Positions 11,331-20,327 of a DNA stretch of 47,048 bases are shown here, piece after piece. Source of the stretch: Amoebophrya sp. AT5.2 (lineage: Eukaryota > Sar > Dinophyceae > Syndiniales > Amoebophryaceae). The notes under the pieces were generated by a model. That model did not search any database. It was not told the origin of the DNA and saw only the letters and a list, made by a program, of their open reading frames with translations. Location of the stretch: assembly GCA_005223375.1 (NCBI GenBank), contig RXOD01003840.1, positions 1 through 47,048 of the forward strand, written 5' to 3'. Within the stretch, counting starts at the first letter, position 1. Each line of letters starts with the position of its first letter. A program made the position numbers and the translations under genes.

Positions 11331-14300
11331 ATGAGAGGGCGGGCAGACGTGGGGGCTCGCAGCTCCAGGACTCGTGGGTCTCGAACCGTCGGTCGCGAAT
11401 CTTCTCCTCCTGTTATGCAGCGACCAAAGAAAGCTTCTCTGGAGGCGCGGCTGCACTCGTTTTTCAGCATGCGCGAACGTGTAAAGGAAGATGAAGAGGA
11501 GAAGCAGCGCCGCCGGTTCATCACTTACCTCTCGGAAGAAAAAGAAACACGAACAACTTCAAGTTCGACAGACGGAAAAGACCATCCTGGACAGGATGCT
11601 GATCGCATATTGTGGCTCCAGATCCCGCCAAGGAACCGGTGCGATCGCCTCGGGTTTTTTCCCACCGCGTTTCCCTCCAGCAGGGCCTCCGCAGCGGGGA
11701 GAAGCTCTTCTTCTCCGGGCGATCGACATCGGACATCAGAAGTCGACAACGGCATTGTTGTGATGAAAAAACCCTCCATTTACAGTCGCGAACTGTGCTC
11801 GACACGTTTCGTGCTGCAGTTTCCGGTGGTTTTCTTCTGGGGCTGCACGCTTGGTATGTTTGCGGTCTTCTTGAGGTGGATGTTTTTCGCGGACAAGCAT
11901 TCGGCGCATGAATTAGACGGCGCGCCCGGGGGACGAGCTTCCACGGTGGCGGAGCACGACCAGCATCACGAACCAGCACTGCACCGGCACCTGGTTCCGC
12001 TCTTCTTTCTGATGGCGTGTCCGATTCTGTGCGTGTTGCTGTTACGGTACTTGGCGATGGCGTTGGGGTCCGCCCTCGCCCTCGGGAAGGTGGACGAAGC
12101 GTGTGACACGGATTGGCATGCAGAGTACGACGCGGAAGTTCGTGAAGGCGCAATAGACGAAAAGAGTGCAACAGCGGCGGAAAGTCACGACCAGGTGCTG
12201 CACTTCCTACTGTTGCCTATTCCGGAAAACGCGACTTATGCGGAGTGCCAGATGTGGATCGATCAACTACTGCTAACCCCACCGAGCGGGCCCCGAGAAG
12301 CGGTTGTCCAGCAAGGTATACAGGAAGAGCAAGCTCTTGCCGCGTCGAAAAATGCTAATTGGTACACGAAGGAAAACGTGGTCTTGCTCGCGATGTCATC
12401 GTCGGGTGCGCGCGGAGCAGCTGGCGCCGAGGGTGGGTGGAGGACTCCGGTTCACGACCTCCTCGAGCAGCTGCAAGGCAGGTATCGGGAGCACTTTCGC
12501 GACTTTTGCGTGATCGACGCGCCGGGGATGTTTGGTGGAACGGATTGGGAGGAAGGCATGTACGCGTCGCGTTATGCTTGGGGGGTGTTGGGCGCGCAGG
12601 AGTGGCTGCGCCAAAACAGAGGACATTTGGGCGAGGGGCTCCTCGGAGCACAATCTCAGTGTCAGCGGACCACGTCGGTGGATGAGAGTCTGATCTGGGT
12701 CACATGCTGCGACCTGTCCGCTCTCTTGCACCGCAATTACCTGCCGAAGCTAGCGTTAGACGTTTTAAGCCAGGAAGATGAAATGCTGGAGGAGGAGCTC
12801 CATGCGGCCGACGGAGCGAACGCGGATGCAACTCGAAACCGCCGCGCGTGGACCATCCACCAGCCACCGGTGCTGGAGTTACGCGGTTACGAGCGGCTGC
12901 CGAGCCTGCTGCGCGCACCAGACCTGTATTTTTCGCTGAAGCAGCTGTCCGATCTGTACTACGCGAACAGCTCTCTGGCCGGGGTTTCCACCGCGCACGG
13001 CTGCTTTTCGGTTTCGCTTTCGCTCCTGCAGCACCCGTTTGTTGACGGCTTGGCTTCCGATGCGATCTCGAGCGGGGGTCTACTCGCGGCCAAAAGCCTG
13101 CTCGCGGCAGTCTGGGGGGACCTCCGCAGCGACGACTCGTCGCGGCGGGAGCGGCTTCATCTCCTGTCCGACCGGGAGAAAACGCGGCAGAGAATCGGTG
13201 CGGCGCTGGCAGCGAGAAACCGCAGCGAGCGGCGTCTGCAGAGGACCGGGGATGGCCGCGTCGAAAGCACGGTCGATACGGGCGACGACCTCGATGAACA
13301 GGACTGCGAGGACGTGCAAGAATCTAGTTTCGGCGCGACTGAGTACGGGCCACTTGTTCATCTGCGGCCGGAGGGACCACATGAGGACGGAAGCCAAGTA
13401 GAAGCCGAGGCCACCGAGTACCACCGTACTAGCGCACAGGGCGACCCGGCCTTCGTGCCGGTTCCTTCCGTCCGAGTCGCGCCGATCTGGCTTCCTTGCA
13501 ACTATTGCGGGATGCGAAGAACGGGGGAGGGGGGCGGTTCCTTCTTCGAGCAGTGCGAGCTCTACGGCGCCCGTTCTCGCGGCACGATCGAGAAATCGTC
13601 TTACATTGGCACCGCGTCGATGGCGCAGCTCCTCAACTTATTGAGCAGTGGCGCTAGAACTTCTTCTTCTTCTGCCAGTGCCACTCCGCGCCCCTGGTCC
13701 TCGACGCTGCGTATTTTTTGGCGCATTTTTTTCCACCAGTGGTTGCGACACGCTGCAATTCCCTACCTGCTCGACAGCGGGTTGCTGCACTCGCTGTTGT
13801 TTGTGTACGCGTTGCTTCAAATTCCGCTCTGGAGCGCGGGGAAGGAGCACATGACGGTGCGCGTCGCGGCCGTTGGCGGAGCAGTGTTCCTTGCTTACTT
13901 GCTCGCGACGCTTGTGTTGTGCGGCGTTGCGTGGGGGTTGCTGCACCGAGTGCTGCAGGGAAGGATCCACCCACTGTACACCCGGTACGGCGAAAACGCG
14001 CAGCAGCCGATGTGCTCGACGAGCGCAACGTTGGCGTGCGGTGTCGCTGGGTTGCGGCTGCGGTACACGCAGAAGGGCTACTTACGCGACTGCAGCGCGA
14101 GCTCCTCGTCCCTCATCCTCGTCCCAAGACTTGCCTTCGATGACCGGGTTTGTGGAGCAGCGCCGAAGTGGAGCAGTGGCGAGCTTTCGATCGGGTCGAA
14201 AATCCGGCTCATGTTCCACGCGCTGCAGGACTGTTGCTTCTCGTGGCTGCTTTCGGTTCCGCTGTTCGACGTTCCAGCGTACCTGTTCGTGGCGCATCAG

Positions 14301-16331
14301 TTCGCGGCAGACGCGAGGACGTTCGCATTGAAGGGCGCGAATGCGTTCGCGGAGGAGCAGGATGCTGCGCCGAGAACCGAGACTGGTGCCGACAAGTCCC
14401 AGGAAGTGGTCCTATCACAAACTACGAAGTCCCTGTCGTCCACATCTGAGTTGATGTCAACTGTGTGGTCAGATGAAGGCAGCACGGTCACAAACTCGCT
14501 TGTGCGGAGAGAGCGGGGGGGCGGCTTGATCCAACCACCATCCCGCGTGCCGACGAAGGACCTGCACGGACGAGATGTTGACAGCAGCGTTGAGAAGTTG
14601 TATCGGAAGGATGACATGATTACCTCCGAACTCGAGGAGGAGGATGTGGTGCATTTCGCTTCCCTGCTGCGGCTGTGGTGGAAAAGTGGATTCAGTTTCA
14701 GAAAGCTAACCGAAGCCCTGAAGAAGGAGCAGGAACGGCTCGGCGACGAGAGGGAAAAACTACTGAAGGAAGAAACTGAAACAGTGGAGGACTTCCTTAG
14801 CAGCACCGAAGCCGTTGCGTTGGACGGGGAGCAGATCCCGAGGGCATCACCAGCGCCGGCCCCCGTCCCGTGCCGTGTTCTATCCGTCTCCAAGTCTGTC
14901 GTGGAACAAGTAGCCCCTTCGGCCCCTGCGTTGGGGGCTGCTGTGGGGAAGGTAAAGAGGAGCCGGGGCGCTGCCAGCGCAAGCACGGCGTCGTCCTCCT
15001 CTGGCTGCGGCGCGGGAGAAGTAGAGGATCCGATCAGCAGCTCCTCGTCAGCATCCTCGGCGAGCCCCTGCTTCGACCACCGCTTCCGCTCTCCACTGGT
15101 AAAAATCGTTTTTCCGCGTTCGCCCGAGCGGTTCCAGATCTACAACTCGGAGTCAGACGACGTGGAGAGCGTCGCGACACTCGATCCTGAGTACTGTGAG
15201 CGTGAGGTCGCTGCAGCTCCTCGGCCGGCCTTCGTGACCACTTCGAGCACTTCTACAGCCCGACGATTCCAACATGAGCGTGATGGCGGAGATTCTCCAC
15301 GTCAGCAGCAGGGGGAGGGGGAGGCATTCGAACAGCACCAGTCAACAACGTCGTGGAGTACTGCGAAGCTGCTGCGGAATACCGGGAGGACTTGTTCTGC
15401 GCAGTACTTCGCGCTATCGGCCGGGTCGAGCAGCACGGCTGGCTCGGTGTCGGACGGACAGCGAGCGGATGCGGACAGCGACCACGGGCAGGCAAAGTGC
15501 GGAGGCAGCTCGTCGTCCGCAAGCGCATCCGCCGCGGGCTCGCGCCGGGAGAATCCGTCCGTACAGTCGGGTCAGTCGTCACTTTCGTTCTGTGAGTCCT
15601 CCTCCGCGCCCCCGTCGAGCCAGGCGGCGGCCCCGCTGCGGACGTCGCGGGCGTCGCGGGATTCTTGCGCCTCGAGCATGGACTTGTTGAGCGACGGCGA
15701 CGCCAGCGCTGTGGACGAGGAGGAAAAGAAAGCGTCGGAAGAACAAGAAGTGGGGAACGGGGGGAGGAGCAGGAGGAGCGAAACGAGTGGTTCCAACGGT
15801 GACCCGGAGGACGTGACATCGTGCAGCAACGCGACCGCAGCAGCAGATTCCGAAATCGGTGCCAGCTGCGAGCGTCAGCAAACGTTTGTCGTGCCGAAAC
15901 CAATTCAGCCGCTGGGGATGCGCATCACCTCTGTGAGCTGTGCATCTTCTTCCTCCCCGTCTTCCGCAGCTGCTGGCAGATCGATGCCATCCGTCTGTGT
16001 CCGCACGTCAATCGCGAGCTACCCGGAAAACTACGAGCAGGAGACTGCGTACGATGAGCCCGAAGTCGTCGCCTTGCGAACCGGTGCCGCGGCAGAGGAG
16101 CGCGCGCTGATCATAGGTGCGCGCGGTCCGCATTTCGACGAGGACGTTGAAATCGGCACAGCACGGCAGCCAGTACAACAGGAGGCATTTTCGTTAGGAA
16201 GCGAAGTAGAATGCTTTCTGGAGGCACTCGGGGAGCAAGCGCCGCCCACCTCGTCCCGCCGCCCGTCGGTAGGATCCTCGACGGTGGAGGTACTCTGTGT
16301 GGGGGAACCGCCGTCGGGCTGCGAGGAATGA
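11331..16331 (+). CDS. Multipass membrane protein with divergent GT2 glycosyltransferase-like core
   Basis: Single-exon, 1666 aa from the ATG at 11331 (11415 is an alternative). Two N-terminal membrane helices lie near residues 160-186 and 220-252. A region at about 340-770 follows the order of blocks in protist and oomycete GT2-like membrane proteins: a start with VVLLAMS, then IDAPGMFGG, the core-strand block VTCCDLSALLHRNYL, an IHQPPVLEL block, FSVSLSLLQHPFVDG, and PIWLPCNYC. Membrane helices follow at about 810-833, 845-873 and 968-989, the last continuing as VPLFDVPAYLFVAHQF, as in that family. Residues expected for sugar-nucleotide binding and catalysis look replaced: DLS instead of DxD, SSGG where 'ED' is usual, and GTDW in place of the usual GK-S/N. 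The protein may therefore be non-catalytic. A coiled coil at about 1117-1160 (KKEQERLGDEREKLLKEE) precedes an acidic and Ser-rich disordered tail of about 500 residues. The family call is by eye. Confidence 0.5.
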   Translation: MRGRADVGARSSRTRGSRTVGRESSPPVMQRPKKASLEARLHSFFSMRERVKEDEEEKQRRRFITYLSEEKETRTTSSSTDGKDHPGQDADRILWLQIPPRNRCDRLGFFPTAFPSSRASAAGRSSSSPGDRHRTSEVDNGIVVMKKPSIYSRELCSTRFVLQFPVVFFWGCTLGMFAVFLRWMFFADKHSAHELDGAPGGRASTVAEHDQHHEPALHRHLVPLFFLMACPILCVLLLRYLAMALGSALALGKVDEACDTDWHAEYDAEVREGAIDEKSATAAESHDQVLHFLLLPIPENATYAECQMWIDQLLLTPPSGPREAVVQQGIQEEQALAASKNANWYTKENVVLLAMSSSGARGAAGAEGGWRTPVHDLLEQLQGRYREHFRDFCVIDAPGMFGGTDWEEGMYASRYAWGVLGAQEWLRQNRGHLGEGLLGAQSQCQRTTSVDESLIWVTCCDLSALLHRNYLPKLALDVLSQEDEMLEEELHAADGANADATRNRRAWTIHQPPVLELRGYERLPSLLRAPDLYFSLKQLSDLYYANSSLAGVSTAHGCFSVSLSLLQHPFVDGLASDAISSGGLLAAKSLLAAVWGDLRSDDSSRRERLHLLSDREKTRQRIGAALAARNRSERRLQRTGDGRVESTVDTGDDLDEQDCEDVQESSFGATEYGPLVHLRPEGPHEDGSQVEAEATEYHRTSAQGDPAFVPVPSVRVAPIWLPCNYCGMRRTGEGGGSFFEQCELYGARSRGTIEKSSYIGTASMAQLLNLLSSGARTSSSSASATPRPWSSTLRIFWRIFFHQWLRHAAIPYLLDSGLLHSLLFVYALLQIPLWSAGKEHMTVRVAAVGGAVFLAYLLATLVLCGVAWGLLHRVLQGRIHPLYTRYGENAQQPMCSTSATLACGVAGLRLRYTQKGYLRDCSASSSSLILVPRLAFDDRVCGAAPKWSSGELSIGSKIRLMFHALQDCCFSWLLSVPLFDVPAYLFVAHQFAADARTFALKGANAFAEEQDAAPRTETGADKSQEVVLSQTTKSLSSTSELMSTVWSDEGSTVTNSLVRRERGGGLIQPPSRVPTKDLHGRDVDSSVEKLYRKDDMITSELEEEDVVHFASLLRLWWKSGFSFRKLTEALKKEQERLGDEREKLLKEETETVEDFLSSTEAVALDGEQIPRASPAPAPVPCRVLSVSKSVVEQVAPSAPALGAAVGKVKRSRGAASASTASSSSGCGAGEVEDPISSSSSASSASPCFDHRFRSPLVKIVFPRSPERFQIYNSESDDVESVATLDPEYCEREVAAAPRPAFVTTSSTSTARRFQHERDGGDSPRQQQGEGEAFEQHQSTTSWSTAKLLRNTGRTCSAQYFALSAGSSSTAGSVSDGQRADADSDHGQAKCGGSSSSASASAAGSRRENPSVQSGQSSLSFCESSSAPPSSQAAAPLRTSRASRDSCASSMDLLSDGDASAVDEEEKKASEEQEVGNGGRSRRSETSGSNGDPEDVTSCSNATAAADSEIGASCERQQTFVVPKPIQPLGMRITSVSCASSSSPSSAAAGRSMPSVCVRTSIASYPENYEQETAYDEPEVVALRTGAAAEERALIIGARGPHFDEDVEIGTARQPVQQEAFSLGSEVECFLEALGEQAPPTSSRRPSVGSSTVEVLCVGEPPSGCEE

Positions 16332-17587
16332 AGCATGATGAACGCTCGCGACTGGAGCCATTATTTAATCTGGAGGACGCTCCTCCTCCTGTAGCGGCTT
16401 CATCCTTGCGCTTGCACTTGCTGGACTAAGAAAACAAAGATAAGTACACTTTTTTGCAGCACAAAATTTTTGATGACGACGCCATGCAATCACTGCCACT
16501 GCTGACTACTAAATTGAAGATACGAAGAACCAAAATATTTTTGCTGAAGATTCATACGTTGATCGTTTTCATATTCATCGTTATCTAGCTCTAGCAGACG
16601 AGGACCCGACCGCTTTTGTACCATTTCTGATATTTTTCATCTAGGGACCTCCGAATGGGGAGCGCACGCGCAGGCGCACCACAGGAAAAGGCATTATTAA
16701 AGATCCAGAACTTCTTGATCGACCACAACCAGATTTCGAGTCCGGAATGCTTTTCTTTGTTTTTGATAATCAACCAAAAGAAGAACAATTTTCGTTGTGC
16801 ATGCCAACTAATGATCAACAATGACAGGACTCGCGCTACACGGATAGATGACAGAGATTTTCGTTTTTGTCAAAGAAACACCAATGCCTCTGGATCTGCA
16901 GCGCGTTTGCGATGGCCTTGCTTCAAAACAAAGTACTTCTGTTCGTTTCATCATCTCGAGGGAGGACTTGCTTGCCTGCCTGAGTGATTGAGCTCGCCTG
17001 TGGTCACTTTTTTTATTCGCGTTCCTCGGCGCACATAAGTATCGTGCATTGCTGCATCTTTCGACATTTGAGCCAAAGAAAGCACCAATCGGACTTCACT
17101 TAGAGCAGGAAGGGAAAAAGTCACGCCAAGCAACATGCGCATGCATCAATGATTCGTTTTCGGTGCTGTTTTGTGGTACTTAACAGACATAGATCGTTCG
17201 GTATGGCCGCATCTTCGGCAGGAGTAGGGCCTTAATTTTGTGTTGCGAGCCAGCTTCCTCGCCTGCATAGATATGACAATCATGGGTTTGCGTTTGAGTA
17301 TGAGGATGAGAAACATGCCGGTGTTGGAAATTCCTGCTTCGATTTTGACGCGGTGGGGTGTCTCCGCTTGAGTCAGAAATTCTGCAATACTACCGGAAGC
17401 GGGGGTAGCTCTAGCTGCGGAGGCGAGCAGGCTCTACATCGTCGTCGTCACTATCTAGCACCGCACGGACGCGGAGCCACTTTTTGCTTGCAGGCGTGCG
17501 AGCGTCGTCGCAGATACAAACATACGATACTGAGATACAGTAAGACCGCATCAGCATCGGTCCTGTCTCAGACGCTGCTTGCCATCG
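16332..17587. other. Spacer without recognisable gene
   Basis: About 1.26 kb, AT-richer than the flanking genes. Short open frames (for example 16655-16987) lack coding composition. I recognise no tRNA, snRNA or repeat here. The last ~200 nt before the PP1 start may be its 5' UTR. Confidence 0.45.
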
Positions 17588-18652
17588 ATGTTCAAGACTT
17601 TGGCCTCTGCTGTTTCTTCTTCCTCTCCTCCTGGTTCTGGCCAGACCGGCAACACCAGCGGTATGAGTGACGGCAACGCTCACTCGCCCAGCGCGGGCGA
17701 GATCGACTCCTTTGTGACGTCCCTTCTCGAGATTCGGCACAACCGCAAGAACAACCCCGCCCGGCAGCAAGTCGCCCAGATTCCGCTAAACGAGAACGAC
17801 ATTAAGAAGCTGCTGAATGCGACGCGCACCGTGCTCCTCTCGCAGCCCGTGTTCCTCGAGCTGGAGGCGCCTCTCAACATTTTGGGGGACATCCACGGGC
17901 AGTACTTCGACCTGCTCCGGTTTTTCGACACCGGCGGCTGGCCGCCGGAGTACAACTACCTGTGTCTGGGCGACTACGTGGACCGCGGGCGCCAGAGTCT
18001 GGAGGTGATGTGCCTGCTGATGTGCTACAAATTGAAGTACCCGGAGAATTTCTTCCTGCTGCGCGGGAACCACGAGTGCGCGGGGATCACGCGCATCTAC
18101 GGGTTTTACGACGACTGCAAGCGGCGGTACTCCGTGAAGCTGTGGAAGTTTTTTTGCGACATGTTTAACTGCCTCCCCATGTCCGCCCTCATCGACGAAA
18201 AGATCCTGTGCGTGCACGGCGGCCTGTCGCCCTCGCTGACCGCGTTGACTGACCTGAAGAGCTTCGTGCGCCCCACCGACGTTCCGGACACAGGGATGCT
18301 GTGCGACCTGCTCTGGGCGGACCCCGACCAGCAGATCAAGGGCTGGGCCGAGAACGACCGGGGCGTGTCCTACATCTTCGGGACGGACGTGGTGCAGAGC
18401 TTCCTGCGGAAGCACGACCTGGACCTGATCTGCCGCGCGCACCAAGTGGTGGAGGACGGCTACGAGTTCTTCGCCAAGCGGCAGCTGATCACGCTGTTCT
18501 CCGCACCAAACTACTGCGAAGAATTCGACAACGCGGGGGCGATGATGAAGGTGGACGAAACGCTCATGTGCTCCTTCAAAGTGCTGAAACCAGTGCCGAA
18601 AAGCATGATGAAGGAAAAAGCGAAAGAAGGAGTTTGCAAACCGGCGACATGA
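17588..18652 (+). CDS. Protein phosphatase 1 catalytic subunit (PP1c)
   Basis: Serine/threonine phosphatase of the PPP family, type 1. All active-site signatures are present in order: [47 protein letters not shown] and [15 protein letters not shown]. These supply the Asp/His/Asn ligands of the two catalytic metals. The core is highly conserved, including the C-terminal strand [21 protein letters not shown], so the enzyme should be active. PP1c works with regulatory subunits in the nucleus and cytosol, where it controls mitosis, glycogen metabolism and splicing factors. The protein is 354 aa from the ATG at 17588. The usual PP1 N-terminus aligns better with the second ATG at 17663 (MSDGNAH...), so the first 25 Ser/Gly-rich residues may be untranslated or a lineage extension. 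The gene has no intron. The C-terminal tail is short and basic ([11 protein letters not shown]). Confidence 0.97.
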   Translation: MFKTLASAVSSSSPPGSGQTGNTSGMSDGNAHSPSAGEIDSFVTSLLEIRHNRKNNPARQQVAQIPLNENDIKKLLNATRTVLLSQPVFLELEAPLNILGDIHGQYFDLLRFFDTGGWPPEYNYLCLGDYVDRGRQSLEVMCLLMCYKLKYPENFFLLRGNHECAGITRIYGFYDDCKRRYSVKLWKFFCDMFNCLPMSALIDEKILCVHGGLSPSLTALTDLKSFVRPTDVPDTGMLCDLLWADPDQQIKGWAENDRGVSYIFGTDVVQSFLRKHDLDLICRAHQVVEDGYEFFAKRQLITLFSAPNYCEEFDNAGAMMKVDETLMCSFKVLKPVPKSMMKEKAKEGVCKPAT

Positions 18653-19787
18653 AGATGAAAAGGACGTTGCCTGGGAGAAGATGGAATGGTATTTTTCCAA
18701 AAACAGGTGGGGACGTGTTCAGCTTCACGTTAAACCGATACACTTGGCACAATTACTATGCAGTAGAAGCTTGACTTTGACACTGACACAAGAACGAGTT
18801 TTCACCGATCTGAGTGGTTGCGCTATTATTTTTCGAAAAGGCCCTGCTGCCAGTGCCAACAAACCGGAATTCATTGCGATTCCGTTGTCGAGTGGTTTAA
18901 GTGGTTTCCTCTGTCTAGGTCTGCACTTTATTCTGCCTAGACGTTCTTCGCAGACGCACGTATAAAAATGCAAGATTGCGCATCATCTTCAGCATTTATA
19001 CCCGAGGCTCTAGCTTGCTTTTGTACCATACGCGCATAGGCATACCCGATTGTGGGCGCCGGATGTGGTTGTGGGTAGACCGAGTTGGAAAAAATACCAA
19101 TCTCTCCGCCCCCTCGACAAAGTCAGTGTACTATGTATGAGCAGAAAAATGCGACACCTCTATGGGAGAACGCGTCTCTGATTTTCTATTTAATGAGCAC
19201 GTACAGGTGTGGTGCACGTATAAAAGTAAACACAGATTTTAAAAAGATTAAGATTTTTGGTCGTCGATCAAGTCAGGAAAAAAAGGGCTGCGTCGCTTGT
19301 GCGCCCCGCTTGTCGGAGCTGCCGCGAAAGAACGACGACGCTTCTGTACAAAGTGAATGTACCCTTGTCGTTATTAAGCACCGGTGGTTTCCGCGAGTTG
19401 TTGGCCGCTCGCTCCTGTCCTGAGTACTTCTGTACAGTGGAAAATCACAAAAATTCACTGTTGCTCCAGCGCTCCGCGCGCACCTTGTGAGCACCGACTG
19501 TTCGCAAAGAAAGATCTTCATCGCCGAAGCCGATCCTCGGAACCGTTCTGTTGCGACTTCGTGGTCAAGGTCACATGCACATCAGGTAGTAGACTGCCGT
19601 TGCAGTAGCAGTTCTGAATTTCGCAGTTGCCTTTCGAATTCGACTTAAGTACTCACGACTTTATGATGGCCATGGTCTCGTGGATCTTCTTCCTTGTAGT
19701 TGCTTCGTGCTCGCCGTCGGATATTGCCGTGACCGTGCGGAGAAGAATGAAGGAATGATGGGAAATACTCACCAGGTTGCGCGCCCG

Positions 19788-19855
19788 GTCTGTGAAAAGA
19801 TCTGGCTCGTGGTCTGTGAATAGATTTTTTAGTGGTCCCGTCCGTGTAAAGATCT
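19788..19855 (+). repeat. Three imperfect repeats of a GTCTGTGAAAAGATCT-like unit
   Basis: Related units begin near 19788, 19811 and 19839. They share the core 'TCYGTGWAWAGATYT' with spacings of about 24 and 28 nt. The third unit runs into overlapping AGATCT sites. Function unknown. Confidence 0.6.
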
Positions 19856-20032
19856 AGATCTGATCTACATCGCGATCGCTTCTAAGGTGCAATTGCGGTC
19901 GTGGCTGCCGCGCGTTCGGCTGTTGCTCTGAAAATGATCTGCGCCATTCACAATTTCTTCAATTCAGTTCTTTCAGTGTAAAGTTTCCAGCGCGAGGACA
20001 AACACTGATACAGAAAACAAAGACACGCTTTT

Positions 20033-20073
20033 TTGAGACTAAGTATTTGAGACTAAGTATTTGACACTAAGTA
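20033..20073 (+). repeat. 14-bp tandem repeat, about 2.9 copies
   Basis: Units at 20033-20046 and 20047-20060 are identical (TTGAGACTAAGTAT). The third, partial unit at 20061-20073 has one change (C for G). It lies 255 nt upstream of the signal-peptide gene. Confidence 0.9.
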
Positions 20074-20327
20074 ACTTTTTTCGCTTTCCATACAAGGTAC
20101 AACCCTGCGCGCGCTTGCTCCTGCTACTGTGCTTCAAGTCACTGTCACTGCCGATACAACTCTACTGTTTTTTACGCATCTCATCAATTTGAACTCTTTG
20201 TTTCCCCACTCCGTTTCCTTTTGTTCAGAGCAAGCTGCGGGGAGACGCTTTCAAAAAAAAAAAGAAAACTCAGCCTTCCGAACGAAACTAAACCGGCTGG
20301 CAGAGTACTGGTCGCACACCTGCTGCC

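Larger units (their letters stand above)
18653..20327. other. Long spacer with degenerate short repeats
   Basis: About 1.7 kb with no convincing gene on either strand. It contains a three-copy imperfect repeat around 19788-19855 and a 14-bp tandem repeat at 20033-20073, annotated separately. I looked for tRNA A/B boxes and snRNA-like motifs and saw none. A run of A at 20251-20261 precedes the next gene. Confidence 0.45.
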
